The translations under genes and the position numbers were made by a program. Positions 18,327-26,504 of a stretch of 64,000 bases of DNA are shown here, one piece after another. Below the pieces are notes generated by a model. That model was given only the letters and a program-made list of their open reading frames with translations. It did no database searches and was not told the origin of the DNA. Location: the NCBI RefSeq assembly GCF_016458275.1, contig NZ_JAEMHM010000020.1, positions 1 through 64,000 on the forward strand, in the 5' to 3' direction. Position 1 is the first letter of the stretch; the number at the start of each line of letters is the position of its first letter. Origin of the DNA: Geomesophilobacter sediminis. Lineage in GTDB: Bacteria > Desulfobacterota > Desulfuromonadia > Geobacterales > Geobacteraceae.

Positions 18327-19310
18327 ATGATGCCCAAGGTATCCGTCATAATTCCGACCTATAACTGTGGCCAATTCATAGGGAAGGCACTGGATTCTGT
18401 TTTGAAACAGACCTTCCTGGACTATGAGATCATTGTTATGGACGACGGGTCGACGGATGCAACAGCTTCCATTGTCGCCAACTATCAGTCCGTCAGATAC
18501 TTCTACCAAATCAACCGCGGGCTTCCTGCCGCACGCAATGCTGCTGTTTCTCGGGCAAACGGTGAGTATCTGGCGTATCTCGACGCAGACGACCTGTGGT
18601 ACCCGGAGAAGCTACGGCAGCAGGTTTCATTTCTCGACGCCACCCCAAGATGTGGCATTGTCCATGCTGATTTAACCTACGTCGATGAGAATGACGCCCC
18701 ATTTATCCCCCTGTGGCACCACCAAAAGAGAGGAGCCGGCCAACAGGGGGAGTGTCTCGAGGACCTGCTTCACAACTGCCTGATCCAGGTACCGACTGTC
18801 ATGGAACGCCATGCCTGCTTCGATCAAACGGGTGGCTTTGACGAACGTTTTCGTCGCGTGGAGGACTACCTACACTGGATTCATGTCGCCTTGCGCGGGC
18901 ATCAATTCGGTTACATCGATAGGCCGCTGGCCATGTACCGCTGGCGATCCGGGAGCCTGAGCAAAAACAGCGCTGCGATGCTTAAAGCGACCGTTCAGAT
19001 GTTCCAGGTACTCATGGAGGAGACAGATTTGAATCGTAATTCCGATGCCAGCGATATTGTAGCAAAGCGAATTGCAATGTTAAAACGCTTGATGCCAGGA
19101 GCCCTGCGTCGCGAGGGGGATTATCGGCTTGCCAGGCAGACCGCATTAAAGCTGCTTCTCGATTTCCCGAAGGAATTGAACTCCTACGTGGAACTCTTCA
19201 AATCTTCGCTCCCCGAACCGCTGCTACTCGCAGCAAGGAAAATGCGTTCATCAAGATCCCGTACCGGCAGGAATCCCCCCCCTAACCCTGCGACGCCAAC
19301 CCAGATTTAA
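18327..19310 (+). CDS. GT2 family glycosyltransferase
   Basis: This 327-residue GT-A fold enzyme starts with PKVSVIIPTYNCGQFIGKAL and carries IIVMDDGSTD, GLPAARNAAVSRA and the metal-binding LAYLDADDLW (DxD), followed by the VEDYLHWIHVAL region expected to hold the catalytic base. It adds a sugar to the growing repeat. The second ATG (18330) has a better distance from GAGG at 18321 than the first, so the true start could be either; one residue is at stake. The C-terminal ~90 residues are basic and poorly conserved. Confidence 0.9.
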   Translation: MMPKVSVIIPTYNCGQFIGKALDSVLKQTFLDYEIIVMDDGSTDATASIVANYQSVRYFYQINRGLPAARNAAVSRANGEYLAYLDADDLWYPEKLRQQVSFLDATPRCGIVHADLTYVDENDAPFIPLWHHQKRGAGQQGECLEDLLHNCLIQVPTVMERHACFDQTGGFDERFRRVEDYLHWIHVALRGHQFGYIDRPLAMYRWRSGSLSKNSAAMLKATVQMFQVLMEETDLNRNSDASDIVAKRIAMLKRLMPGALRREGDYRLARQTALKLLLDFPKELNSYVELFKSSLPEPLLLAARKMRSSRSRTGRNPPPNPATPTQI

Positions 19311-19369
19311 TTTTTTCGCAACCACGTCGCCTGCTCCGGGCCGCCCGACTTCCCAGGAGTGAACACAAA

Positions 19370-20584
19370 ATGCGGATCAAAAGAACGCTTCCTCCAGCCG
19401 CAGCACCGATCGAGGTTCAGGATCTCATTTCCGGGCTGCGTGGCATGCTCCGGGGCGGGGAAACACTAAGCAAATTCGAAAAAGAGCTGAAGGAGTATTT
19501 CGAGGCGGAATACTGTTTCGCAGTCTCGTCGGGAAAAGCTGCACTCACTTTGGTACTGGAGGTGTTACACCAACTCCGTCCGGAACAAAATGAAGTAGTG
19601 ATCCCGGCTTATACCTGCTATTCCGTCCCATCTGCAGTAATCAGAGCGAGGCTGGCCATCCGGCTTTGCGATATAGAGGAAACCACCCTGGACTTCGATC
19701 TAAATCAGCTTTCCCGTCAGCTCAAAAGTAAAAAGGTTCTGTGTGTAATGCCGACACATCTTTTCGGTGTCCCGGCGAACATCCGGAAACTGAGAGAACT
19801 TGTCGGGGAAAAGCCCATCTTCATCGTCGAGGATGCAGCCCAGGCCATGGGCGCAGAATGGCAAGGGGGGAAGCTGGGTGCGCTCGGCGATGTGGGTTTT
19901 TTCAGCATGGGGAGAGGCAAAGCGTTCTCGACCACCGAGGGGGGAGTCATCGTCACCCGCGACGAAAGGATCGGGCAAGCCCTTCAGGAAAAAATAAGAA
20001 CCCTCCCGGCTATGAGGGCCACCGGTATTGTCCGGACCATAGGCGAAACTATCGTCCTCTCGGTTTTCATGCATCCTCCCTTGTTCTGGTTACCAAAGGC
20101 CCTCCCCTTTTTGAAGTTGGGCCAAACCTTCTACAATCCTGATTTCCCAATCCACCGACTTTCCTCGTTTAACGCCGGCACCGCCGCGCGCTGGCAAGCA
20201 AAAATCGAACGTTTTAGAAAACTTCGCTGCCGGAACATCACCGCCCTTATCGAGTCCGGCATCCTGCCACCGGGCCCGGTCGGCCCGCAATGTCCCGACT
20301 TGATCCGGTTCCCGCTCATCACCGACATGCCCGAACGAAAACGGGAACTGCTGTACCATGCTGAGCGGCAGGGTCTCGGCTTTTCCCCAGGCTATCCCGA
20401 CTCCGTAGCCGCCATCCCGGAACTCGCCGACCAGCACTTCCCCCCCGAGAGTTTTCGTGTGGCAAAGGACGTAGCGGCCCGGCTGTTAACCCTCCCCATC
20501 CACCCCTTGGTCAACGACCAGGACCTGCAAAAGATCATTGGCAGCGTCTGCCCCCCACTCCCATTATTCAACCTCTCCCCCTAA
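19370..20584 (+). CDS. Third DegT/DnrJ/EryC1/StrS-like PLP protein
   Basis: This 404-residue protein is a diverged member of the sugar-aminotransferase family: GGETLSKFEKELKEYF, AVSSGKAALTLVLEVL, PAYTCYSVPSAVI, FIVEDAAQAMGAEW, and PLP lysine K184 in MGRGKAFSTTEGG. The hydrophobic middle (ETIVLSVFMHPPLFWLPKAL) is unusual for the canonical enzymes and suggests membrane proximity or a different substrate. It could aminate a keto sugar or act on another EPS precursor. From about this gene onward the DNA becomes more GC-rich than the genes before it. Confidence 0.82.
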   Translation: MRIKRTLPPAAAPIEVQDLISGLRGMLRGGETLSKFEKELKEYFEAEYCFAVSSGKAALTLVLEVLHQLRPEQNEVVIPAYTCYSVPSAVIRARLAIRLCDIEETTLDFDLNQLSRQLKSKKVLCVMPTHLFGVPANIRKLRELVGEKPIFIVEDAAQAMGAEWQGGKLGALGDVGFFSMGRGKAFSTTEGGVIVTRDERIGQALQEKIRTLPAMRATGIVRTIGETIVLSVFMHPPLFWLPKALPFLKLGQTFYNPDFPIHRLSSFNAGTAARWQAKIERFRKLRCRNITALIESGILPPGPVGPQCPDLIRFPLITDMPERKRELLYHAERQGLGFSPGYPDSVAAIPELADQHFPPESFRVAKDVAARLLTLPIHPLVNDQDLQKIIGSVCPPLPLFNLSP

Positions 20585-20699
20585 CAAGCAGCTTGAACAT
20601 TGCATGATGTGGTTTTTCTAATAAAATACCTCCTATTCTTTCCAGGGCGATCGTCATTTCAGCGGTTCCCAGGAAAGATCTCCACGGGAGGTATACAAC

Positions 20700-22328
20700 A
20701 TGGCACACCCGCTTATCCGCAATAACCAGCACAACATAGGTCACATTTGCACAACCCAGCAATGCCTCGAAGGACGGGGAGCCAACCTCGCTATGCGCTG
20801 GGTTGACTCTCAAGGGACCCGAATCGATTACAGTTTCGAAGACCTGGACCGAGAGAGCAACCGTTTCGCCAATCTCCTTTCCAATCTCGGGTTCGGATCC
20901 GGCGACATCTTCTTCACCTTTCTACCAAAGATGCCGGAACAGTTTTTCGCCTTTCTGGGGGCGCTGAAACTGCAGGTAATCTGTGGCACGATGTTCTCCA
21001 ACTTTGGTGAGGAGGCCCTTCTGGATCGTCTCGGCGATTCCGGCGCCAAGGGGATCATCACCAAGACCAGCCTTCTGAAAAAACTACTCCCGATCCGGAA
21101 ACGGCTCCCCGATCTCCAATACGTCATCGTCGTCGACGGTGATGATGATCCCGATCTAGAGTTGTTGAGCTACCGCCGCCTGTTAGCAGAGGCTTCTCCC
21201 GATTTTCTCACCCCCCTTACTCAGGCTGACACCCCATCGGTCCTGCACTATACCTCGGGCTCCACGGGGAAACCGAAAGGAGTCCTGCACCGTCATGGCA
21301 GCGTCGTATTGCAAAGCCTGACGGCCAGGGAGGTGCTGTCACTGACCCATGAAGATCTCTTCTGGTGCACCGCGGACCCGGGCTGGGTTACCGGTACTTC
21401 GTACGGCATCATCGGGCCATGGAGCCTCGGTGTGCCCCAACTCCATTACGGCGGCGGCTACGACGCGAAGGTCTGGATGCAGCTTCTGGAACAGGAAAAA
21501 GTGACCGTCTGGTACTCCGCACCAACTGCGCTGCGCATGCTGATGCGGGAAGATACTTCCATTTTCGCCTCGGTGAAGCTGTCCAGCCTCCGCCACATCT
21601 TCAGCGTTGGCGAACCGCTCAATCCCGAGGTTATCTCCTGGGCCCAGAAAGTGCTCAACCACGAGGTCTACGATACCTGGTTTCAAACCGAAACCGGAGC
21701 CATCATGATCAGCAACCGGCCCGGCCTCAAGATTCGGCCCGGGTCGATGGGCAAACCGGTTCCGGGAATCCAACCAGCCATTCTCGACGATACCGGAAAG
21801 CATCAGGAGACCGGGATTCAGGGTAACCTATGCCTCAAGCCGGACTGGCCTTCCATGTTCGTCACCTACCTGAACAACGAAAAGAAATACCAAGAGCGGT
21901 TCCAGCATGGCTTCTACCACACCGGCGATACTGCGGTGCAGGACAGCGACGGCTATTACTGGTTTATGGGCCGAAACGACGACATCATCAACACTGCAGG
22001 CCACCTGGTCGGCCCCTTCGAGGTGGAAAGCGCATTGTTGGAGATGGAGGAGATTGCGGAATCCGGGGTCATTGGGGCCCCCGATGAACTGATGTTCGAA
22101 AAGATCGTAGCCTTTGTCGCACTGCATCCGCGGTACACCCCCAGTCCGGAACTGGAATTGAAGATCAAGCTTCACGTCGCGAACAAGGGGTCGAGCACCA
22201 TTTGCCCCCATGAGATCATCTTCTGCGACAGTGTCCCCAAGAACAAAAGCGGAAAGATCATGCGACGGGTACTGAGAGCGAAATACCTCGGGCAGGACCC
22301 CGGCGACATCTCGACCATGGACTTCTAG
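20700..22328 (+). CDS. AMP-forming acyl-CoA (acetyl-CoA-like) synthetase
   Basis: This 542-residue member of the ANL adenylating superfamily is closest in layout to short acetyl/propionyl-CoA synthetases. Motifs are the P-loop YTSGSTGKPKGVLHRH near residue 185, the A5-type WFQTETGAIM near 328, GFYHTGDTAVQD near 403, the hinge GRNDDIINTAGH near 425, and the C-terminal catalytic lysine in PKNKSGKIMRRVLR. It would activate a carboxylic acid with ATP and CoA. Its place inside the EPS operon suggests that it supplies an acyl-CoA to the several acyltransferases here, or serves a secondary-metabolic step; this is inference. A strong GGGAGGT lies before the ATG. Confidence 0.88.
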   Translation: MAHPLIRNNQHNIGHICTTQQCLEGRGANLAMRWVDSQGTRIDYSFEDLDRESNRFANLLSNLGFGSGDIFFTFLPKMPEQFFAFLGALKLQVICGTMFSNFGEEALLDRLGDSGAKGIITKTSLLKKLLPIRKRLPDLQYVIVVDGDDDPDLELLSYRRLLAEASPDFLTPLTQADTPSVLHYTSGSTGKPKGVLHRHGSVVLQSLTAREVLSLTHEDLFWCTADPGWVTGTSYGIIGPWSLGVPQLHYGGGYDAKVWMQLLEQEKVTVWYSAPTALRMLMREDTSIFASVKLSSLRHIFSVGEPLNPEVISWAQKVLNHEVYDTWFQTETGAIMISNRPGLKIRPGSMGKPVPGIQPAILDDTGKHQETGIQGNLCLKPDWPSMFVTYLNNEKKYQERFQHGFYHTGDTAVQDSDGYYWFMGRNDDIINTAGHLVGPFEVESALLEMEEIAESGVIGAPDELMFEKIVAFVALHPRYTPSPELELKIKLHVANKGSSTICPHEIIFCDSVPKNKSGKIMRRVLRAKYLGQDPGDISTMDF

Positions 22329-22367
22329 TAAGGTTCCGGGCGTGCCCGCAGAAAAGAAGGAAGAATC

Positions 22368-23237
22368 ATGACCGTAAGCGTCATCATACCGACCCACAAC
22401 AGGGCGGATCTCATAACCGAAGCGATCGACAGCGTCCTGGCCCAGACCTACACCGATTACGAAATCATCGTCGTCGACGATGGCTCCACGGATCAGACGG
22501 CTGAGGCGCTGGGCCGCTACGGGGACTCGGTCCTCTACCTCTATCAGAGCCAAATGGGGCCAAGTGCAGCCCGAAATGCGGGCATCAAACGGGCAAAAGG
22601 CGACTTGATCGCCTTTCTGGATTCCGATGACATGTGGCTGCCGGAGAAATTATCGGCACAGGTAGCGGCTATGGAAGCAAATCCATCAGTAGGGCTGGTA
22701 GCTACCGGATACGCGACCATCAGCGCCGGGGAGGCCAAGAAAGATGAGCAAGTTCTCTCCGGAGCTGAAGTCTCTGAGGTCCGCAGCTGCCATTACAAGA
22801 ACTACTTCGCCACCTCGACCGTGATGGTGCGAGCGGATTGCTTAAAAAAGGTGGGGCGCTTCGATGAGTCGCTGCACTTTGCAGAGGATTGGGATCTGTG
22901 GCTGCGAATCCTCCAGGCATACGACTTTACCTACATCGGGAGGGTACTGACGCGGTACCGCAAACACCTGCTGAACATAACCCAGACCTCCTTCCATCGG
23001 AACGTAAAGGACTGGGAGAAAGTGATCGAACGCCACCGCGGAAGAAGTTTCAAGGAGTGGTTGATCCACCAGAAGCGATTCAGCTGGTTGTATCTGAACA
23101 TGGCGGTTGTCTACCGAGATGAGAACCCGAGACAGGGGCTGAAGTATCTCCTCAAATCCATCATCGAACATCCCTTCACCCATCCCGGAAGGTACTCGGC
23201 ACTGGTCCGGCTATCAATAGCATGCATGGTGTCATAA
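22368..23237 (+). CDS. GT2 family glycosyltransferase
   Basis: This 289-residue GT-A enzyme begins TVSVIIPTHNRADLITEAI and has IIVVDDGSTDQT, GPSAARNAGIKRA, LIAFLDSDDMW (DxD) and FAEDWDLWLRI, the complete set for an active family 2 transferase. It probably adds a sugar to the repeat unit. GAAGGAAG precedes the ATG, and the stop codon directly abuts the start of the polymerase-like gene, so the two are tightly coupled. Confidence 0.92.
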   Translation: MTVSVIIPTHNRADLITEAIDSVLAQTYTDYEIIVVDDGSTDQTAEALGRYGDSVLYLYQSQMGPSAARNAGIKRAKGDLIAFLDSDDMWLPEKLSAQVAAMEANPSVGLVATGYATISAGEAKKDEQVLSGAEVSEVRSCHYKNYFATSTVMVRADCLKKVGRFDESLHFAEDWDLWLRILQAYDFTYIGRVLTRYRKHLLNITQTSFHRNVKDWEKVIERHRGRSFKEWLIHQKRFSWLYLNMAVVYRDENPRQGLKYLLKSIIEHPFTHPGRYSALVRLSIACMVS

Positions 23238-24551
23238 ATGCGAAACATCGGGATCGACCAGATCAAAGCTGGTGGCGAGGGGAACGCAGCCTCCCCTCTC
23301 GCCACTTTTGTTTTTTTTGCCTGGACCTTCACCATACTTTGCCGGCCCCAGGACTATCTGACGTTTCTAGACGCCGTGCGCCCGGCGCTATCTCTGGGAG
23401 TGGTTACCCTGCTGCTGAGCTTTACGGTCAAAGGTGCCGGATTGCCCCTAATGAACAGCCAGCTCCGAATGTACGCCGCGTTGCTGGGGGTTCTGTTCTT
23501 CAGCTCCCTCTTTTCCATCTACACCAGCGCGTCAATCGGCGACTACCTCCATTATGCCTTCACCGCCTGTTTCGTATTCATCTTCGGCAAGATGGTAACC
23601 ACGGCAGGGGCGTTGACTCGAACGGTCAGGCTTTGCTGCATCGGTATCGGGATCTACTGCCTTTGCATTCTGGGATACGGCGAAAACATCCAGGACCGGA
23701 TTGTCTTCGGCACCATGTTCGATCCCAACGACATCGCTTACTACGTGTTGGGCTTTCTGCCGTTCAACCTCATCATGATCAGAAGCGGCCCTGTCATGAA
23801 GTTATTGGGCGCGGGGAACATCGTCCTCGGATTAACCACGATCCTCCGCACCGGCTCCCGCGGCGGATTACTGGGGCTGATCCTGGTCCTCGGTTATCTG
23901 TTGCTCAAACAGACCAAGACGCTGGCGCTGCGTTTTCCCGCCCGCATGATCATCCTGGTCGTGTCACTGGCGGCGTTTCAGGTTGCCCAGATCAACGTCG
24001 ACCGGTTCAAGAGCATCATGGAAGTGGAAAGCGACTATAACGCAACGGACGAACAAGGAAGGATCGCGATCTGGAAGGTCGGGCTGCGGCTGATCGCGGA
24101 AAATCCGCTCACCGGCGTCGGCTTCAACCGGTTTACCGAAGGGGTGGGACGGGACCGCCAGGAACGGGACCTGGACCAGGCAAGATGGCAGACCGCCCAC
24201 AACAGCGTCATTCAGATCGGCGCTGAAGCGGGGGTCCCAGGGCTCATCCTCTTCATTGCCCTGACCGTCAATGCCTTCAAGATCTTCCGCCGTTCGACCC
24301 GGAGCAGTTCAGCCGAAGTGGCCCAAATAGCAGAAATGGCGGCAGCCGGATTCCTAGGCCAATTTGTGTCGGCACTTTTTCTCAGCCAAGCCTACTCGGC
24401 TTACTGGGCCTTCTACATCGCGATCTCTTCACTTTTGCTTCGTCTGATGGAACAGGAACGTGGAGAGCCGGGCAAAACAGGGCTGGGGGCCGCCGCGCCG
24501 CGGGCTGTCCCTGCTATTCCAGGAGCGGGAAATGCAAGATATCGTGCTTAA
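23238..24551 (+). CDS. O-antigen polymerase/ligase (Wzy_C) membrane protein
   Basis: This 437-residue polytopic protein has about ten hydrophobic helices. The hallmark is a large periplasmic loop (residues ~240-325) flanked by TGSRGGLLGLIL and the Wzy_C/WaaL-type motif NPLTGVGFNRFTEG followed by AHNSVIQIGAEAG. Such proteins polymerise undecaprenyl-linked repeats or ligate glycan to an acceptor in the periplasm; related proteins occur in exosortase-associated EPS loci. No start-proximal Shine-Dalgarno is needed because the ATG directly follows the upstream TAA. The end overlaps the next gene by 20 bp. Confidence 0.88.
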   Translation: MRNIGIDQIKAGGEGNAASPLATFVFFAWTFTILCRPQDYLTFLDAVRPALSLGVVTLLLSFTVKGAGLPLMNSQLRMYAALLGVLFFSSLFSIYTSASIGDYLHYAFTACFVFIFGKMVTTAGALTRTVRLCCIGIGIYCLCILGYGENIQDRIVFGTMFDPNDIAYYVLGFLPFNLIMIRSGPVMKLLGAGNIVLGLTTILRTGSRGGLLGLILVLGYLLLKQTKTLALRFPARMIILVVSLAAFQVAQINVDRFKSIMEVESDYNATDEQGRIAIWKVGLRLIAENPLTGVGFNRFTEGVGRDRQERDLDQARWQTAHNSVIQIGAEAGVPGLILFIALTVNAFKIFRRSTRSSSAEVAQIAEMAAAGFLGQFVSALFLSQAYSAYWAFYIAISSLLLRLMEQERGEPGKTGLGAAAPRAVPAIPGAGNARYRA

Positions 24552-25221
24552 AATCAGGCGCAGGGAGACCCCTTTTTACAACCGGCTTTATCTGTGGGGC
24601 AGGGCCCTGAGGCGTTTCGAGGTTCCGGTGTTTCGCCCGGTCTACCGCATGTTTCAGGGGGAGCGCGCGCTGCGGCACATCGTGCTGTCGAATCTCTTCC
24701 GGATTTTCTACCACACCCCCCTTTTCAAGCTCCGTTGCGGCTCGGTGGGAAAAGGGCTCTACCTGATCGGCGGCCAGCCGTTGGTCATGGGGCATCTAAA
24801 GATCAATCTCGGGGACAACGTGACCTTGCATGGCAAAAGCACCTTGGTCGGTGCCAAGGTATTCGACAGCCCCACCCTTCATGTCGGCGACAACACCTGT
24901 CTTGGTTACAACCTGATCGTGGACGTCGGTTGCGACATCACCATCGGCAACAACGTCTTCGTCGGTGACCGAGTCAGCATCCTGAGCTATGACGGGCATC
25001 CCACCGCCCCGAGCCAGAGGGGTCTCCCGGCAGCACCGGAGACCAGCAAGCCGATCACCATCAAAGACAACGTCTGGATCAGCAGCAACTGCGTCATTTT
25101 GAAGGGTGTCACCATCGGCGAGGACTCGGTCATAGCCAACGGTGCCGTGGTTACCTCTAAGATTCCGGCAAGATCACTGGCAATCGGAAATCCGGCACGT
25201 TGCTTTCCGCTGTCCCTGTGA
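24532..25221 (+). CDS. Hexapeptide-repeat acyltransferase
   Basis: This 229-residue protein has a basic N-terminal ~85 residues, then a left-handed beta-helix made of hexapeptide repeats (LKINLGDNVTLHGKSTLVG, LHVGDNTCLGYNLIV, TIGNNVFVGDRVSIL) with the active-site-like SYDGHP segment, closing with AIGNPARCFPL. It belongs to the WcaF/maltose O-acetyltransferase group and probably acetylates a sugar of the EPS. ATG 24532 with AGGAGCGG upstream is preferred over an in-frame ATG 24460 deep inside the preceding gene. Confidence 0.87.
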   Translation: MQDIVLKIRRRETPFYNRLYLWGRALRRFEVPVFRPVYRMFQGERALRHIVLSNLFRIFYHTPLFKLRCGSVGKGLYLIGGQPLVMGHLKINLGDNVTLHGKSTLVGAKVFDSPTLHVGDNTCLGYNLIVDVGCDITIGNNVFVGDRVSILSYDGHPTAPSQRGLPAAPETSKPITIKDNVWISSNCVILKGVTIGEDSVIANGAVVTSKIPARSLAIGNPARCFPLSL

Positions 25222-25273
25222 GCCCCCCGTACCAATGCGACTCGAGCTTTACCGAAAAAACAGGAGCCATGAC

Positions 25274-25888
25274 ATGGGCACTCGTTCTCCCCTGATAATG
25301 CAAATCCTTCACGCGCGGGCGACGGTGAAGAACATTTACGGCGGTGGTGCAAAAGCATGGTGCAACTTCTTGTACTACGGCCTGTTTCGGTTCAACCGGT
25401 TCAAGATCTTGAAAGCCGACCTGGAAAAAGCGTTTTCCGCAGAGCGTTCGTCTTCCCCGCTCACCATCCATTACCCCACCGCCGCCGAACTCGATGCCCT
25501 GCGTTCGGGACGGGATCTTCCGCGCGAGTTTCATTGCGACCAATTTCAGAAAGTAAGTTTTTGCTGCATCGCCAAGCATGACAACGAACTTGCCTACATC
25601 CACTGGATTTACCGCAAGGGCGATTTCAGCAGGTTTCTCCACATCCGTGATGAGAATGCGGCTGAAATCAATTACGTCATCACCTTGCCTCCGTACCGGG
25701 GCAGGGGAATAGCAACTGCGGCGATCCTCGACTCGATGCACACCCTGAAAAGCCAAGGGATCAGGTATCTCTATACTGTCATTCACGAGGAAAACGTCGC
25801 ATCCCTGAAATCGTTCTATAAGGCGGGATTCGAAGATTTTGGTTCAACCGTGGCTTTCGGGATTTTGAACAGCAAAGTGGCGGTCTGA
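25274..25888 (+). CDS. GNAT family N-acetyltransferase
   Basis: This 204-residue protein has a GNAT fold in its C-terminal half: INYVITLPPYRGRGIATAAIL contains the acetyl-CoA pyrophosphate loop (RGRGIA), followed by IRYLYTVIHEENVASLKSFYKAGFEDFG, the classical final strand-helix. The N-terminal ~90 residues are specific to this protein. It is likely to N-acetylate an amino sugar or other precursor within the EPS pathway. ATG 25274 has AGGAG seven bases upstream and avoids overlap with the preceding gene; earlier in-frame starts exist. Confidence 0.85.
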   Translation: MGTRSPLIMQILHARATVKNIYGGGAKAWCNFLYYGLFRFNRFKILKADLEKAFSAERSSSPLTIHYPTAAELDALRSGRDLPREFHCDQFQKVSFCCIAKHDNELAYIHWIYRKGDFSRFLHIRDENAAEINYVITLPPYRGRGIATAAILDSMHTLKSQGIRYLYTVIHEENVASLKSFYKAGFEDFGSTVAFGILNSKVAV

Positions 25889-25942
25889 GTCAGACAAGTA
25901 CCAGACCGATATGTGTTTCCACCACCCACACCGAGGTGAAGC

Positions 25943-26491
25943 ATGCTACTGGATCTGCTCGCTTACCTGCGCGGATATTTTCTGAAATTCAGGGTCGAAA
26001 CCGGCGGACCGATCAAGTCCATCGGCAGGACGATCATCAACAATCCACGGGGGAAAATCCGCATCGGAAAACGGACCTGCATCTGGCCTCAGGTGAAATT
26101 CTCGCTGAATGCCCGAAAAGATGCGGCGGCACCACTTGTCGACATCGGCGCTTACAGCTCCATCGGCGATAGAAGCGAAATCCATTGCGGCGATTCGGTC
26201 CGGATCGGGGACTACGTCCTCATTTCCTGGGACGTAAACATCATCGAGTACGACTACCATGCCCCGGGAGGCGGCCACCCTACCCCGAGCCCGATCGTCA
26301 TAGAAGACGAGGTCTGGATCGGGGCTCGCTGCATTATCGGCAAGGGGGTCACCATCGGCAAAGGGGCGATCATCGGGGCAGGCTCGGTCGTGGTCAAAGA
26401 TGTCCCGCCCTATACCCTGGCGGTGGGCAACCCGGCCCGGCCGATCAAAGAGGTGAGTTCCTGGCGGGGGAGCAGCAAAGAGCAGATCTGA
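25943..26491 (+). CDS. Hexapeptide-repeat acyltransferase
   Basis: This 182-residue left-handed beta-helix acyltransferase shows VDIGAYSSIGDRSEIHC, VRIGDYVLISWDVNI, VWIGARCIIGKGVTIGKGA and AVGNPARPIKEV, with the HAPGGGHPTP loop at the usual active-site position. It resembles the WcaF/VatD group that O-acetylates EPS sugars. The gene has GAGGTG before its ATG and is followed after four bases by a possible GTG start of the last glycosyltransferase. Confidence 0.88.
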   Translation: MLLDLLAYLRGYFLKFRVETGGPIKSIGRTIINNPRGKIRIGKRTCIWPQVKFSLNARKDAAAPLVDIGAYSSIGDRSEIHCGDSVRIGDYVLISWDVNIIEYDYHAPGGGHPTPSPIVIEDEVWIGARCIIGKGVTIGKGAIIGAGSVVVKDVPPYTLAVGNPARPIKEVSSWRGSSKEQI

Positions 26492-26504
26492 ATCGGTGAC
26501 CGAC

